Assembly: GCF_029813775.1 (NCBI RefSeq)
Contig: NZ_JARVKW010000027.1
Span: 1 to 64,000, forward strand
DNA length: 64,000 nt
Direction of reading: 5' to 3'
From: Streptomyces sp. DH24
GTDB taxonomy: Bacteria > Actinomycetota > Actinomycetes > Streptomycetales > Streptomycetaceae
Position numbers and translations under genes: made by a program. This document shows positions 17,340-24,922 of this stretch, one piece after another; the stretch's first letter is position 1; every line of letters begins with the position of its first letter. The notes beneath the pieces are model-generated. The model did not search any database. It saw nothing but the letters and a program-made list of their open reading frames with translations, and was not told the DNA's origin.

Positions 17340-18521
17340 GTGGCAGGGGCAAGGCAGGGCGTGAGAGAAGCCCGCAGGATCGTCGTCAAGGTGGGTTCCT
17401 CGTCGCTGACCACCGCGTCGGGCGGACTGGACGCCGACCGGGTCGACGCGCTCGTCGACGTGCTCGCCAAGGTGCGGAACGAAGGGGTGGCCCGAAAGGC
17501 CCCGGTCGAGGGCGGCGGTGGGAGGCGGGCGGGCGCAGGCGAGCGGGAGATCGTCCTGGTCTCGTCCGGCGCCATCGCCGCGGGGCTCGCCCCGCTGGGG
17601 CTGCGGCGCCGGCCGACGGACCTGGCCCGCCAGCAGGCCGCCGCCAGCGTCGGACAGGGCCTGCTCGTGGCCCGCTACACGGCCTCCTTCGCCCGCTACG
17701 GCGTCCGCGTCGGCCAGGTCCTGCTCACCTCCGACGACATGAGCCGCCGCGCCCACCACCGCAACGCCTCCCGCACGCTGGACAAGCTGCTCGCGATGGG
17801 CGCCCTCCCGATCGTCAACGAGAACGACACCGTGGCGACCGACGAGATCCGCTTCGGCGACAACGACCGGCTCGCCGCCCTCGTCGCCCACCTCGTCCGC
17901 GCCGACCTGCTGGTGCTGCTGTCCGACGTGGACGGCGTCTACGACGGCGACCCGAGCAGGCCGGGCACCTCCCGGATGGCCGAGATCCGGGGCCCGGAGG
18001 ACCTGGCTGACGTCGAGATCGGCAGCGCGGGCAAGGCCGGCGTCGGCACCGGCGGCATGGTCACCAAGGTCGAGGCCGCCCGGATCGCCGCCGCCGCCGG
18101 CATCCCCGTCGTGCTGACCAGCGCCGTCCGCGCGGCCGACGCCCTCGCCGGCAACGACACCGGCACCTACTTCCACCCCACCGGCAAGCGCTCCGCCGAC
18201 CGGCTGCTGTGGCTCCAGCACGCCTCCACCCCGCAGGGCTCGCTCACCCTCGACGACGGTGCCGTGCGCGCGGTCGTCGAGCGCCGCAAGTCGCTGCTGC
18301 CGGCCGGAATCGCCGCCGTGGAGGGCGAGTTCAGCGCCGGTGACCCGGTGGAGCTGCGCGACGGCACCGGGCGGGCGGTGGCCCGCGGCCTGGTCAACTT
18401 CGACGCCAAGGAGATCCCCCGGCTGATCGGCCGTTCCACCCGGGAGCTGGCCCGCGAGCTCGGCGCCGCATACGAACGCGAGGTCGTACACAGGGACGAC
18501 CTGGTCGTCCTGCACCCGTAA
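17340..18521 (+). CDS. proB: Glutamate 5-kinase
   Basis: First enzyme of proline synthesis, phosphorylating glutamate on its gamma-carboxyl. The 393-residue protein has the amino-acid kinase domain (KVGSSSLT at ~17, VSSGAIAAGL, NENDTVATDEI, DVDGVYDGDP, GTGGMVTKVEAA) and a C-terminal PUA domain (~300-390). It is longer than the usual ~370 residues because of a Gly/Arg-rich insertion around residues 45-66. The GTG at 17340 has GAGGGG 12 bases upstream; GTG 17361 is a possible alternative. proA follows after one unknown gene, so both proline genes probably belong to one region-wide programme but not one operon. Confidence 0.95.
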   Translation: MAGARQGVREARRIVVKVGSSSLTTASGGLDADRVDALVDVLAKVRNEGVARKAPVEGGGGRRAGAGEREIVLVSSGAIAAGLAPLGLRRRPTDLARQQAAASVGQGLLVARYTASFARYGVRVGQVLLTSDDMSRRAHHRNASRTLDKLLAMGALPIVNENDTVATDEIRFGDNDRLAALVAHLVRADLLVLLSDVDGVYDGDPSRPGTSRMAEIRGPEDLADVEIGSAGKAGVGTGGMVTKVEAARIAAAAGIPVVLTSAVRAADALAGNDTGTYFHPTGKRSADRLLWLQHASTPQGSLTLDDGAVRAVVERRKSLLPAGIAAVEGEFSAGDPVELRDGTGRAVARGLVNFDAKEIPRLIGRSTRELARELGAAYEREVVHRDDLVVLHP

Positions 18522-18531
18522 GGACGTCCGT

Positions 18532-18553
18532 GGGCGCCTCGGCCAAGGCGCCC
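18532..18553 (+). terminator. Hairpin after proB
   Basis: An 8-bp stem (18532-18539 with 18546-18553) with a 6-base loop lies 11 bases after the proB stop. Only CTTAT follows, so termination may be partial. Confidence 0.5.
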
Positions 18554-18556
18554 CTT

Positions 18557-18578
18557 ATGTTCCGAATATGTTCCGAAA
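18557..18578. repeat. Two tandem copies of an 11-bp ATGTTCCGAAW motif
   Basis: ATGTTCCGAAT is followed at once by ATGTTCCGAAA, and a partial third copy (GTTCCGTAAA) sits near 18600. This AT-rich direct repeat lies between proB and the next gene and may bind a regulator. Confidence 0.4.
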
Positions 18579-18716
18579 CGTCGGCCCTCCTCGGTGGACG
18601 TTCCGTAAAACCCGCCCCGCGGACTCTTGCGGCCTGCTCAACTTTGTCTCGGCGACACGTTCCGCTCGTGCGCGGTGCGCGTGCACCGTGCGAGCCCATG
18701 CGTAAAGGAGGCCGTC

Positions 18717-19181
18717 GTGAGACGAGTGCGCCCTGGGGCGGCCGCGTCCCGCGGTGCCGCGGGCTCCCGCGCGAACGGCCGGGAGCGGGCCCTGACGAGC
18801 GTCGCGGCGGGAGACCGGTTCGAGGGCGAGGCAAAGGACCTGCCCCGCCTGTGGCACGTCACGCTCAGCGTCTCCGGCGAGGAGGCCCCGATCGAGAAGG
18901 TCCGGCGTTCCCTCGAACAGCTCGCCCACGACCACCCCTTCCTGCTGACCAGCAGATACGCGGGCGACCACGCCGAGATCCGGTACTGGGAGGAGGCCCG
19001 CGACCTGCATGACGCGGCCGCGGTCGCCCTGCGCCTGTGGGGCGAGCACCGCCAGAGCGCGGGCCTGCCGCCCTGGGAGATCGTCGGCCTGGAGGTCATC
19101 GACCGCGCGACCTACCACCAGCGCCTCGCCGAGGGGTACGGCCCGCCGCCCGCGAGCCCGGTCGGCGTCCACCCCTTTTGA
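18717..19181 (+). CDS. Conserved protein of unknown function between proB and proA
   Basis: The 154-residue product starts at GTG 18717, preceded by an excellent AAAGGAG six bases away. After a basic Ala/Arg/Gly-rich N-terminus (~1-40), it has a compact mixed domain: LWHVTLSVSGEEAPIEKVRRSLEQLA, HPFLLTSRYAGDHAEIRYWEE, then helices with LRLWGEHRQSAGLPPWEIVG. I recognise no catalytic motif. From memory, streptomycetes keep a protein like this at this place next to proA, which suggests a real housekeeping role. No signal peptide or membrane segment is visible. Confidence 0.75.
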   Translation: MRRVRPGAAASRGAAGSRANGRERALTSVAAGDRFEGEAKDLPRLWHVTLSVSGEEAPIEKVRRSLEQLAHDHPFLLTSRYAGDHAEIRYWEEARDLHDAAAVALRLWGEHRQSAGLPPWEIVGLEVIDRATYHQRLAEGYGPPPASPVGVHPF

Positions 19182-19250
19182 CGCGCTTGCCCCCGTTCAT
19201 CACCTGTCTCGCGGTTTGGGATGACCGGTGAACGTCGGCTCCCGGCGCAC

Positions 19251-19256
19251 TACCCT
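19251..19256 (+). promoter_or_regulatory. -10 box for a probably leaderless proA transcript
   Basis: TACCCT ends six bases before the ATG of proA, and no Shine-Dalgarno sequence is present. Transcription would start at or beside the A of the ATG. Confidence 0.5.
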
Positions 19257-19262
19257 TCCCTC

Positions 19263-20549
19263 ATGACCACGCTCTCGCCGTACGACTCGATGTCCCCGGT
19301 CACCCGGGCCGCCTACCGTGCCAAGGCCGCCGCCGCCACCCTCGCGCCGCTCCCGCGCGCCGAGAAGGACGACGCGCTGCTCGCCATCGCGGACGCCCTG
19401 GAGGTCCGTACGAGCGAGATCGTCGAGGCCAACGCCAAGGACGTCGCCAAGGCCCGCGAGGCCGGCACCAGCGAGGCCATCGTCGACCGGCTCACCCTCA
19501 CCCCGGAGCGCGTCCGCGCCATCGCCTCCGACGTGCGGGACGTCGTCGCGCTGCCCGACCCGGTCGGCGAGGTCGTGCGCGGCGGCACCCTGCCCAACGG
19601 CATCGACCTGCGCCAGGTCCGCGTCCCGCTCGGCGTCGTCGGCATCATCTACGAGGCCCGCCCCAACGTCACCGTCGACGCCGCCGCCCTGTGCCTGAAG
19701 TCCGGCAACGCGGTCCTGCTGCGCGGCTCCGCCTCCGCCTACGAGTCGAACAGCGCCCTGGTGCGCGTCCTGCGGGACGCCGTCGGCGGCGCCGGCCTGC
19801 CCGCCGACGCCGTCCAGCTGGTGCCCGGCGAGAGCCGCGACAGCGTGCGCGAGCTGATGCGGGCCCGCGGCCTGGTCGACGTGCTCATCCCGCGCGGCGG
19901 CGCCTCCCTGATCAACACCGTCGTCCAGGAGTCCACCGTCCCGGTCATCGAGACCGGCACCGGCAACTGCCACGTCTACGTCGACGCCCACGCCGACCTC
20001 GACACGGCCATCGACATCCTGATCAACTCCAAGGCGCAGCGGCCCAGCGTGTGCAACGCCGCCGAGACGCTCCTGGTCCACCAGGACATCGCCCCCGAGT
20101 TCCTGCCGCGTGCCCTGGACGCCCTCGCCGACGCCGGGGTCACCGTGCACGCCGACGAGCGCGTGACGGCGTACGCCAAGGAGTCCCGGGCCACCGTGGT
20201 CGAGGCCACGCCGGAGGACTGGGAGACCGAGTACCTCTCCTACGACATCGCCGCCGCCGTGGTCGACTCGCTCGACAAGGCCGTCGAGCACATCCGGCTG
20301 TGGACGTCCGGCCACACCGAGGCGATCGTGACGACCTCGCAGCAGGCCGCCCGCCGCTTCACCCAGTTGGTCGATTCCACCACCGTCGCCGTGAACGCCT
20401 CCACGCGCTTCACCGACGGCGGCCAGTTCGGCTTCGGCGCCGAGATCGGCATCTCCACCCAGAAGCTGCACGCCCGGGGCCCGATGGGCCTTCCCGAGCT
20501 CACCAGCACCAAGTACATCGTCACCGGCGACGGGCACGTACGCCGCTGA
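19263..20549 (+). CDS. proA: Gamma-glutamyl phosphate reductase
   Basis: Second enzyme of proline synthesis, reducing gamma-glutamyl phosphate to glutamate semialdehyde with NADPH. The 428-residue length is normal. The ALDH-like fold is clear: LGVVGIIYEARPNVTVDAAA, LCLKSGNAVLLRGS, IPRGGASLI, ETGTGNCHVYVD, and the catalytic-cysteine segment QRPSVCNAAETL (~residue 260). ATG 19263 is chosen because a -10-like TACCCT lies six bases upstream; the longer frame would cross that promoter. Confidence 0.96.
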   Translation: MTTLSPYDSMSPVTRAAYRAKAAAATLAPLPRAEKDDALLAIADALEVRTSEIVEANAKDVAKAREAGTSEAIVDRLTLTPERVRAIASDVRDVVALPDPVGEVVRGGTLPNGIDLRQVRVPLGVVGIIYEARPNVTVDAAALCLKSGNAVLLRGSASAYESNSALVRVLRDAVGGAGLPADAVQLVPGESRDSVRELMRARGLVDVLIPRGGASLINTVVQESTVPVIETGTGNCHVYVDAHADLDTAIDILINSKAQRPSVCNAAETLLVHQDIAPEFLPRALDALADAGVTVHADERVTAYAKESRATVVEATPEDWETEYLSYDIAAAVVDSLDKAVEHIRLWTSGHTEAIVTTSQQAARRFTQLVDSTTVAVNASTRFTDGGQFGFGAEIGISTQKLHARGPMGLPELTSTKYIVTGDGHVRR

Positions 20550-20612
20550 CACCGGCCCTCTCGGCATACGGACGAAATTCCGTACCGTCTGCCCAAAACG
20601 ACCCCCCAGGTC

Positions 20613-20618
20613 TACTCT
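20613..20618 (+). promoter_or_regulatory. -10 box for a probably leaderless transcript (SCO2584-like gene)
   Basis: TACTCT ends six bases before the GTG at 20625; there is no ribosome-binding site. The spacing matches the proA and SCO2583-like promoters. Confidence 0.5.
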
Positions 20619-20624
20619 GGACCC

Positions 20625-21203
20625 GTGCCGGAGGACGTGGGGGGTTCGCCGTTCCCTGACGGCTGGGAGCCCGACGACGACCACGACCGCGGGGTGTCGG
20701 ACGAAGAGTTCGCCTCCGTGGTCTTCGACGAGGCCTTCGTACGGGCGGCCGAGGTGCACGAGCCGACCGCCGTCGAACGCCTCCTGGCCGCCGCCCGCGC
20801 CAGACGCGAGGCCGCCGAGGCCGAGGCGCGCCGCGACCGGGCCCGTGGCGAGCACTACGGCGACGGATACGGACCCGACGACCACGGCGACTTCGACCAC
20901 GACCAGGACTGGGACGACGGCGACGACCTCGACCCGGACTTCCCCGGCGGCCGCCACGGCGGACCGGGCCACGGCAGACAGATCCGCTGGCACCGCCCCG
21001 TGGCCTGGGTGCTCGCCGTGCTGATGGGCGTCGGCATGGTCGCCCTGGCCTTCACGGCCGTCTACCGGGGCGCCTCCTCGGGCAGCCGCGACCAGATCCC
21101 GCCACCGGCCTCGACCGGCCTGGAGCAGGGCACGGGGGCCTCCCCCTCCGCGTCCGCCGACCACTCCCCGCCGGCCGTCCCCGTGCTGCCGCGCACCCCC
21201 TGA
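20625..21203 (+). CDS. SCO2584-family spore-wall-associated membrane protein
   Basis: A 192-residue protein with an acidic cytoplasmic N-terminal half, one membrane span (WVLAVLMGVGMVALAFTAVY, ~130-149) and a short Pro/Ser-rich outer tail. Near the N-terminus is EEFASVVFDEAFVRAAEVHE, which is repeated almost exactly in the next gene. From memory, SCO2584 of S. coelicolor is part of the Mre-associated spore-wall-synthesis complex; orthology here is inferred from context and this motif. The Asp/His-rich middle (~70-115) is low complexity and probably disordered. Confidence 0.72.
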   Translation: MPEDVGGSPFPDGWEPDDDHDRGVSDEEFASVVFDEAFVRAAEVHEPTAVERLLAAARARREAAEAEARRDRARGEHYGDGYGPDDHGDFDHDQDWDDGDDLDPDFPGGRHGGPGHGRQIRWHRPVAWVLAVLMGVGMVALAFTAVYRGASSGSRDQIPPPASTGLEQGTGASPSASADHSPPAVPVLPRTP

Positions 21204-21324
21204 ACAGCCGCCGGGCGGCGCCGGGGCCCGGACCCGCACCGGCCGGGAGGGCGGTCCGCGACCTTGGTGAGAACCTGACAGGACTTGACGCGTACGGCCG
21301 CGTTTACCCCGCCCCCCGGAGACC

Positions 21325-21330
21325 TACCCT
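21325..21330 (+). promoter_or_regulatory. -10 box for a probably leaderless transcript (SCO2583-like gene)
   Basis: TACCCT ends six bases before the ATG at 21337. The six bases between, GAAGGT, are too close to serve as a normal ribosome-binding site. Confidence 0.5.
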
Positions 21331-21336
21331 GAAGGT

Positions 21337-22410
21337 ATGGGAGGGCTTGGAGACCCGCCTGAGGGGACGCCCGAGGGTGGCCCCGGAGGCGGCGAGGACG
21401 AGTACCGGTCCGTCGTCTTCGACGAGTCGTTCGTCCGTGCTGCCCGCCTCCAGGAGTACTCCGCGCAGGAACGCATCACCGACCACGCGCCCGCCGTCCG
21501 CAGCCGCCCGCCCCTGCGCCGCGGCGGCCTGCCCCGGCAGGCACTGGTCCTCGTCCTGCTGATCGCCGTCGCCTTCGGCACCGCCATCTACATGGGCGTC
21601 CGGCACCCCTACCAGACCCCGGCCGCCCGGGAACCCGCCGAGCCGCTGCGGATGACCGTCGTACCGCTGGCCCCCGGCGGCGAGGTGCCCGGGGCCGCCG
21701 ACCCGGACTTCCTGTACGAGCACAGCCCCGCCGCGCAGTTCCGCGTGGGCGCCGAGGGCATACCGCTGCCGCCCGCCCGGCGCACCGCCCACTTCTCCGA
21801 CGGCCAGGTCATCACCGCGCTGAGCACCGCCAAGGACTACATCGTGCGGTCCGCGCTCGACCCCGCCGTGCTCACCGGCGGCGACGTCCGCTCGGTGCGG
21901 GTGCTGCTCGACCCCGACCAGCTCGACCAGTTCGACCAGAGCTTCCAGCGCCCCGCCGCCGACGGCCGGCACGCGCCGACCGGCTGGCTGATCCGCCTCG
22001 ACCCCGCCCGCGCCGAGCTCGCCGACCGCGGGATCCGCGTCCAGGGCAACCTGGAGGCCACCGAGGCGGACGCCGCGACCCTTGAGGTCACCGCCGACCA
22101 CACCACCGTCTACGCGCTGCGGCCGGCCGGCGCCGACGACCGGGCCGAGGCCTCCCTGTTCACCGTCCGCCGCGAGCTGCACTTCCGCTTCGACCGCGAG
22201 GACCTGCGCCTGCACCAGGCCCAGGTGCTCGTCTCCTACGTCCGGGCCGGGCCGCTGTCCTGCGCCGAGGACGCCTCGAACCGGCTGCGCCCGCTGCTCG
22301 CCGGCCAGACCGCGAAGGAGGGCGGCCCGGCCGACACCGACCCGTACGCGACGGGCAGCACCACCGCCCTGTGCGGATCGCTGGCCAGGAGCGCGCTGCC
22401 CCGGGTGTGA
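21337..22410 (+). CDS. SCO2583-family membrane protein
   Basis: The 357-residue protein shares the short motif EYRSVVFDESFVRAARLQEY (~22-41) with the protein encoded just upstream. One membrane span (QALVLVLLIAVAFGTAIYMG, ~68-87) follows a basic stretch. The extracellular part (~90-357) has no enzyme motif I know; two cysteines near its end (SCAED and LCGS) could form a disulfide. Both genes seem to encode bitopic proteins with a common cytoplasmic interaction peptide. The name follows the S. coelicolor locus family from memory. Function unknown, with spore envelope assembly likely by association. Confidence 0.72.
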   Translation: MGGLGDPPEGTPEGGPGGGEDEYRSVVFDESFVRAARLQEYSAQERITDHAPAVRSRPPLRRGGLPRQALVLVLLIAVAFGTAIYMGVRHPYQTPAAREPAEPLRMTVVPLAPGGEVPGAADPDFLYEHSPAAQFRVGAEGIPLPPARRTAHFSDGQVITALSTAKDYIVRSALDPAVLTGGDVRSVRVLLDPDQLDQFDQSFQRPAADGRHAPTGWLIRLDPARAELADRGIRVQGNLEATEADAATLEVTADHTTVYALRPAGADDRAEASLFTVRRELHFRFDREDLRLHQAQVLVSYVRAGPLSCAEDASNRLRPLLAGQTAKEGGPADTDPYATGSTTALCGSLARSALPRV

Positions 22411-22417
22411 CGGACGC

Positions 22418-22435
22418 CCGGCGCGTCAGCGCCGG
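22418..22435. terminator. Hairpin between convergent genes
   Basis: A 7-bp stem (CCGGCGC with GCGCCGG) with a GTCA loop lies in the 50-base gap between two convergent genes. A second potential hairpin (TGACGG/CCGTCA) follows at about 22446-22462. Neither has a T-run. Confidence 0.45.
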
Positions 22436-22460
22436 TGCGCGGCCGTGACGGGCGCTGCCG

Positions 22461-23606
22461 TCAGCCCTGGTCGCGGGGCGGAATGTCGTCGGAGGAGCCG
22501 GAGGAGCCGGAGGAGCCTGACGAGCCGGAGGAGCCTGACGAGTCGGTCGGTCGGTCCTTCGGCGCCGCGCCCGAGAAACCGCCGAAGCCGCGCCGCACCC
22601 GGTCGCCCAGGTCCCCGGCGCCGCCGGTGATGTCGCTGACCAGCTTCATCAGCGGGTCCTTCGAGTTCTTCACCTGGCTCGCGTAGCTCGCCGCCGACTC
22701 CCGGAAGGAGTCCCGCACCGAGGCGTCGCCGTCCTCGCCGCGCCGCGGGTAGTGGCCGTCCATGATCCGCTGGAAGTCGCGGGACTCGGCCCACTTCTTC
22801 AGCTCGGCCGCGCGGACGGTGGTGAACGGGTGGGAACGCGGCAGCACGTTCATGATCTTCAGCACCGAGTCGCGCAGGTCGCCGCCCGCCTCGTACTCGT
22901 CGGCCTGGGCCAGGAACGCGTCCACGTTCATCTCGTGCAGGTGGTTGCCGCCCGCGATCTTCATCAGGCCGCGCATCGAGGACGCCAGGTCCTGGCCGAC
23001 GAGGAGACCCGCGCGGTCCGCTGACAGCTCCGACTTGCGGAACCACTCGCGCAGCGCGGTCACGATCGCCGTGATCGCCAGGTTGCCCAGCGGGATCCAG
23101 GCCACCCGGACGGCGAGGCTGGTCAGGAACAGCAGGATCGTCCGGTACACCGAGTGGCCGGACAGCGCGTGCCCCACCTCGTGCCCGACGACGGCCCGCA
23201 TCTCCTCCTCGTCGAGCAGCTCCACCAGACCGGTGGTGACGACGATGATCGGCTCGTCCAGGCCGATGCACATCGCGTTGGGCTGCGGGTCCTGGTTGAC
23301 GTACATCGGCGGGACCTTCTCCAGGTCCAGGATGTAACAGGCGTCCCGCAGCATGTCGTTCAGGTGCGAGAACTGCTGGTCGGAGACGCGCACCGAGTCG
23401 GAGAGGAACAGCAGCCGCATGCTCCGCTCGGGCAGCAGGCCGCTCAGCGCCTTGAACACCGTGTCGAAGCCGCTCAGCTTGCGCAGCGCCACCAGGGCGG
23501 AACGGTCGGCCGGATGCTCGTACGCACGCGAGGAGATCTCCGGGAAGCGCCTGCGCTGCCTGCTCGGCACGCGCTCGTGCCCGCTGTGCTGTTGGCCGTC
23601 GGACAT
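22461..23606 (-). CDS. M48-family (HtpX-like) zinc metalloprotease
   Basis: A 381-residue membrane-associated metalloprotease. The zinc site is GHEVGHALSGH (HExxH at ~142-146), with the third ligand in the ELSADRAGLL motif about 65 residues later. A hydrophobic segment (RTILLFLTSLAVRVAWIPLG) lies between them. The C-terminus ends in Ser-Ser-Gly repeats encoded by a short tandem repeat. I chose the ATG at 23606, preceded by GGGGGAAG; an upstream in-frame ATG (23618) lacks a ribosome-binding site. Likely role: membrane or envelope protein quality control. Substrate unknown. Confidence 0.88.
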   Translation of the reverse strand: MSDGQQHSGHERVPSRQRRRFPEISSRAYEHPADRSALVALRKLSGFDTVFKALSGLLPERSMRLLFLSDSVRVSDQQFSHLNDMLRDACYILDLEKVPPMYVNQDPQPNAMCIGLDEPIIVVTTGLVELLDEEEMRAVVGHEVGHALSGHSVYRTILLFLTSLAVRVAWIPLGNLAITAIVTALREWFRKSELSADRAGLLVGQDLASSMRGLMKIAGGNHLHEMNVDAFLAQADEYEAGGDLRDSVLKIMNVLPRSHPFTTVRAAELKKWAESRDFQRIMDGHYPRRGEDGDASVRDSFRESAASYASQVKNSKDPLMKLVSDITGGAGDLGDRVRRGFGGFSGAAPKDRPTDSSGSSGSSGSSGSSGSSDDIPPRDQG

Positions 23607-23757
23607 GTCTTCCCCCATGTGCGTCTGTATGGCCGCGTCTCGTGCCCGGCCCTCACCGGCCCTGGGCGGCCCTTGCGTGTCCTTCGCGCCCCCGAGGCCG
23701 GCTCCAGCCTAGGCGGAGCTACCGTGGAAGCGCAGTACAGCGAACGGAGCCCACGCC

Positions 23758-23919
23758 ATGGAGCACACCCCTCGCGCCGCCTGGCTCGCCGAGGCCGCGC
23801 ACGCCGCCGAACAGCAAGGGGCGGGGAATCTGCTCCGGGTCGTCCTGATCGTGATGGTGGTGGGCTGCGTGCTCACTGCGTGGTTCCTGCTGCGGGGCTA
23901 CAAGCGGAAGGACGACTGA
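23758..23919 (+). CDS. Small single-span membrane protein (53 aa)
   Basis: ATG 23758 has CGGAG nine bases upstream. The product begins MEHTPRAAWLAEAAHAAEQQ, has one hydrophobic span (LLRVVLIVMVVGCVLTAWFLL, ~26-46), and ends in the basic tail RGYKRKDD. The positive-inside rule suggests the tail is cytoplasmic. Codon use is Streptomyces-like. No family recognised; a similar-sized membrane protein is encoded 110 bases downstream. Confidence 0.6.
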   Translation: MEHTPRAAWLAEAAHAAEQQGAGNLLRVVLIVMVVGCVLTAWFLLRGYKRKDD

Positions 23920-24029
23920 CGCCGCCCGAAGGTTCCCCAACGGTGGAGTCGGCGTGAGCGCCGCCGAGGCGCCCGCATACGATGTGTCGACGTCTTTATC
24001 CCGCCCACACCGGATAGGTCCTGCCGAAG

Positions 24030-24194
24030 ATGAGCTTCCACAGCACCGCTGCCCAGTTGGTCACCCTCGCCGCCGAGGGCGGAGAGCACGGCGGAAACCA
24101 CGAGAGCCTCAACCCGTACGTGACGGGCGGCGGCGCGCTCCTCGTCCTGCTGATCCTGCTGTGGATCACCACCCTCTTCAACCGCGACCGCTGA
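24030..24194 (+). CDS. Small single-span membrane protein (54 aa)
   Basis: The product begins MSFHSTAAQLVTLAAEGGEH, has a His/Asn/Gly-rich linker, one span (GGALLVLLILLWITTLF, ~33-49) and the tail NRDR. It lies 65 bases before nadD on the same strand and may be expressed from its own promoter. The layout (short helix, polar linker, span, basic tail) resembles the 53-residue protein just upstream, so the two may be a related pair. Function unknown. Confidence 0.65.
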   Translation: MSFHSTAAQLVTLAAEGGEHGGNHESLNPYVTGGGALLVLLILLWITTLFNRDR

Positions 24195-24244
24195 GTCCCG
24201 GACGCCCTCCCCGGGCGCCCGGGGAGGTCCCCGGACCGGGCCGG

Positions 24245-24250
24245 TAGGGT
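24245..24250 (+). promoter_or_regulatory. Possible -10 box upstream of nadD
   Basis: TAGGGT ends eight bases before the ATG of nadD, with no ribosome-binding site visible between. A leaderless nadD transcript is possible. Confidence 0.4.
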
Positions 24251-24258
24251 CTGCACGC

Positions 24259-24906
24259 ATGGGAGAGCAGGACATGCCTACCGGTCCGGTGAACGACACG
24301 GACGGCCCCGCGCGGTCGGGCAAGCGGCGTCTCGGCGTCATGGGCGGCACCTTCGACCCGATCCACCACGGGCACCTCGTGGCGGCCAGTGAGGTCGCCG
24401 CGCAGTTCCACCTCGACGAGGTGGTGTTCGTCCCGACCGGCCAACCGTGGCAGAAGAGTCACCGCGCGGTCTCCCCGGCCGAGGACCGCTATCTGATGAC
24501 GGTCATCGCGACCGCCGAGAACCCGCAGTTCTCCGTCAGCCGCATCGACATCGACCGCGGCGGCCCCACCTACACCGTGGACACCCTGCGCGACTTGCGC
24601 GTCCTCAACCCGGACACGGACCTGTTCTTCATCACCGGTGCCGACGCCCTCGCCCAGATCCTCACCTGGCGCGACAGCGAGGAACTGTTCTCCCTGGCAC
24701 ACTTCATCGGAGTCACCCGGCCCGGCCACCATCTGACGGACGCCGGGCTTCCGGAGGGCGGCGTCTCGCTCGTCGAGGTCCCGGCCCTCGCCATCTCCTC
24801 CACGGACTGCCGTGCGAGAGTCGCCAAGGGTGACCCCGTCTGGTACCTGGTGCCGGACGGAGTCGTGCGCTACATCGACAAGCGCGAGCTGTACCGCGGC
24901 GAGTGA
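24259..24906 (+). CDS. nadD: Nicotinate-nucleotide adenylyltransferase
   Basis: Adenylates nicotinate mononucleotide to deamido-NAD in NAD synthesis. The 215-residue protein carries the nucleotidyltransferase motif GGTFDPIHHGHL (the HxGH signature) and VFVPTGQPWQKS, FFITGADALAQI, and the C-terminal ISSTDCR motif (variant of ISSTxIR). The N-terminal ~18 residues before RRLGVMGG are extra, so the annotated start may be slightly long. It leads a run nadD, LCP-like gene, rsfS, phosphatase, all closely spaced on +. Confidence 0.95.
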   Translation: MGEQDMPTGPVNDTDGPARSGKRRLGVMGGTFDPIHHGHLVAASEVAAQFHLDEVVFVPTGQPWQKSHRAVSPAEDRYLMTVIATAENPQFSVSRIDIDRGGPTYTVDTLRDLRVLNPDTDLFFITGADALAQILTWRDSEELFSLAHFIGVTRPGHHLTDAGLPEGGVSLVEVPALAISSTDCRARVAKGDPVWYLVPDGVVRYIDKRELYRGE

Positions 24907-24922
24907 GCCGAGAGGGGCACCG

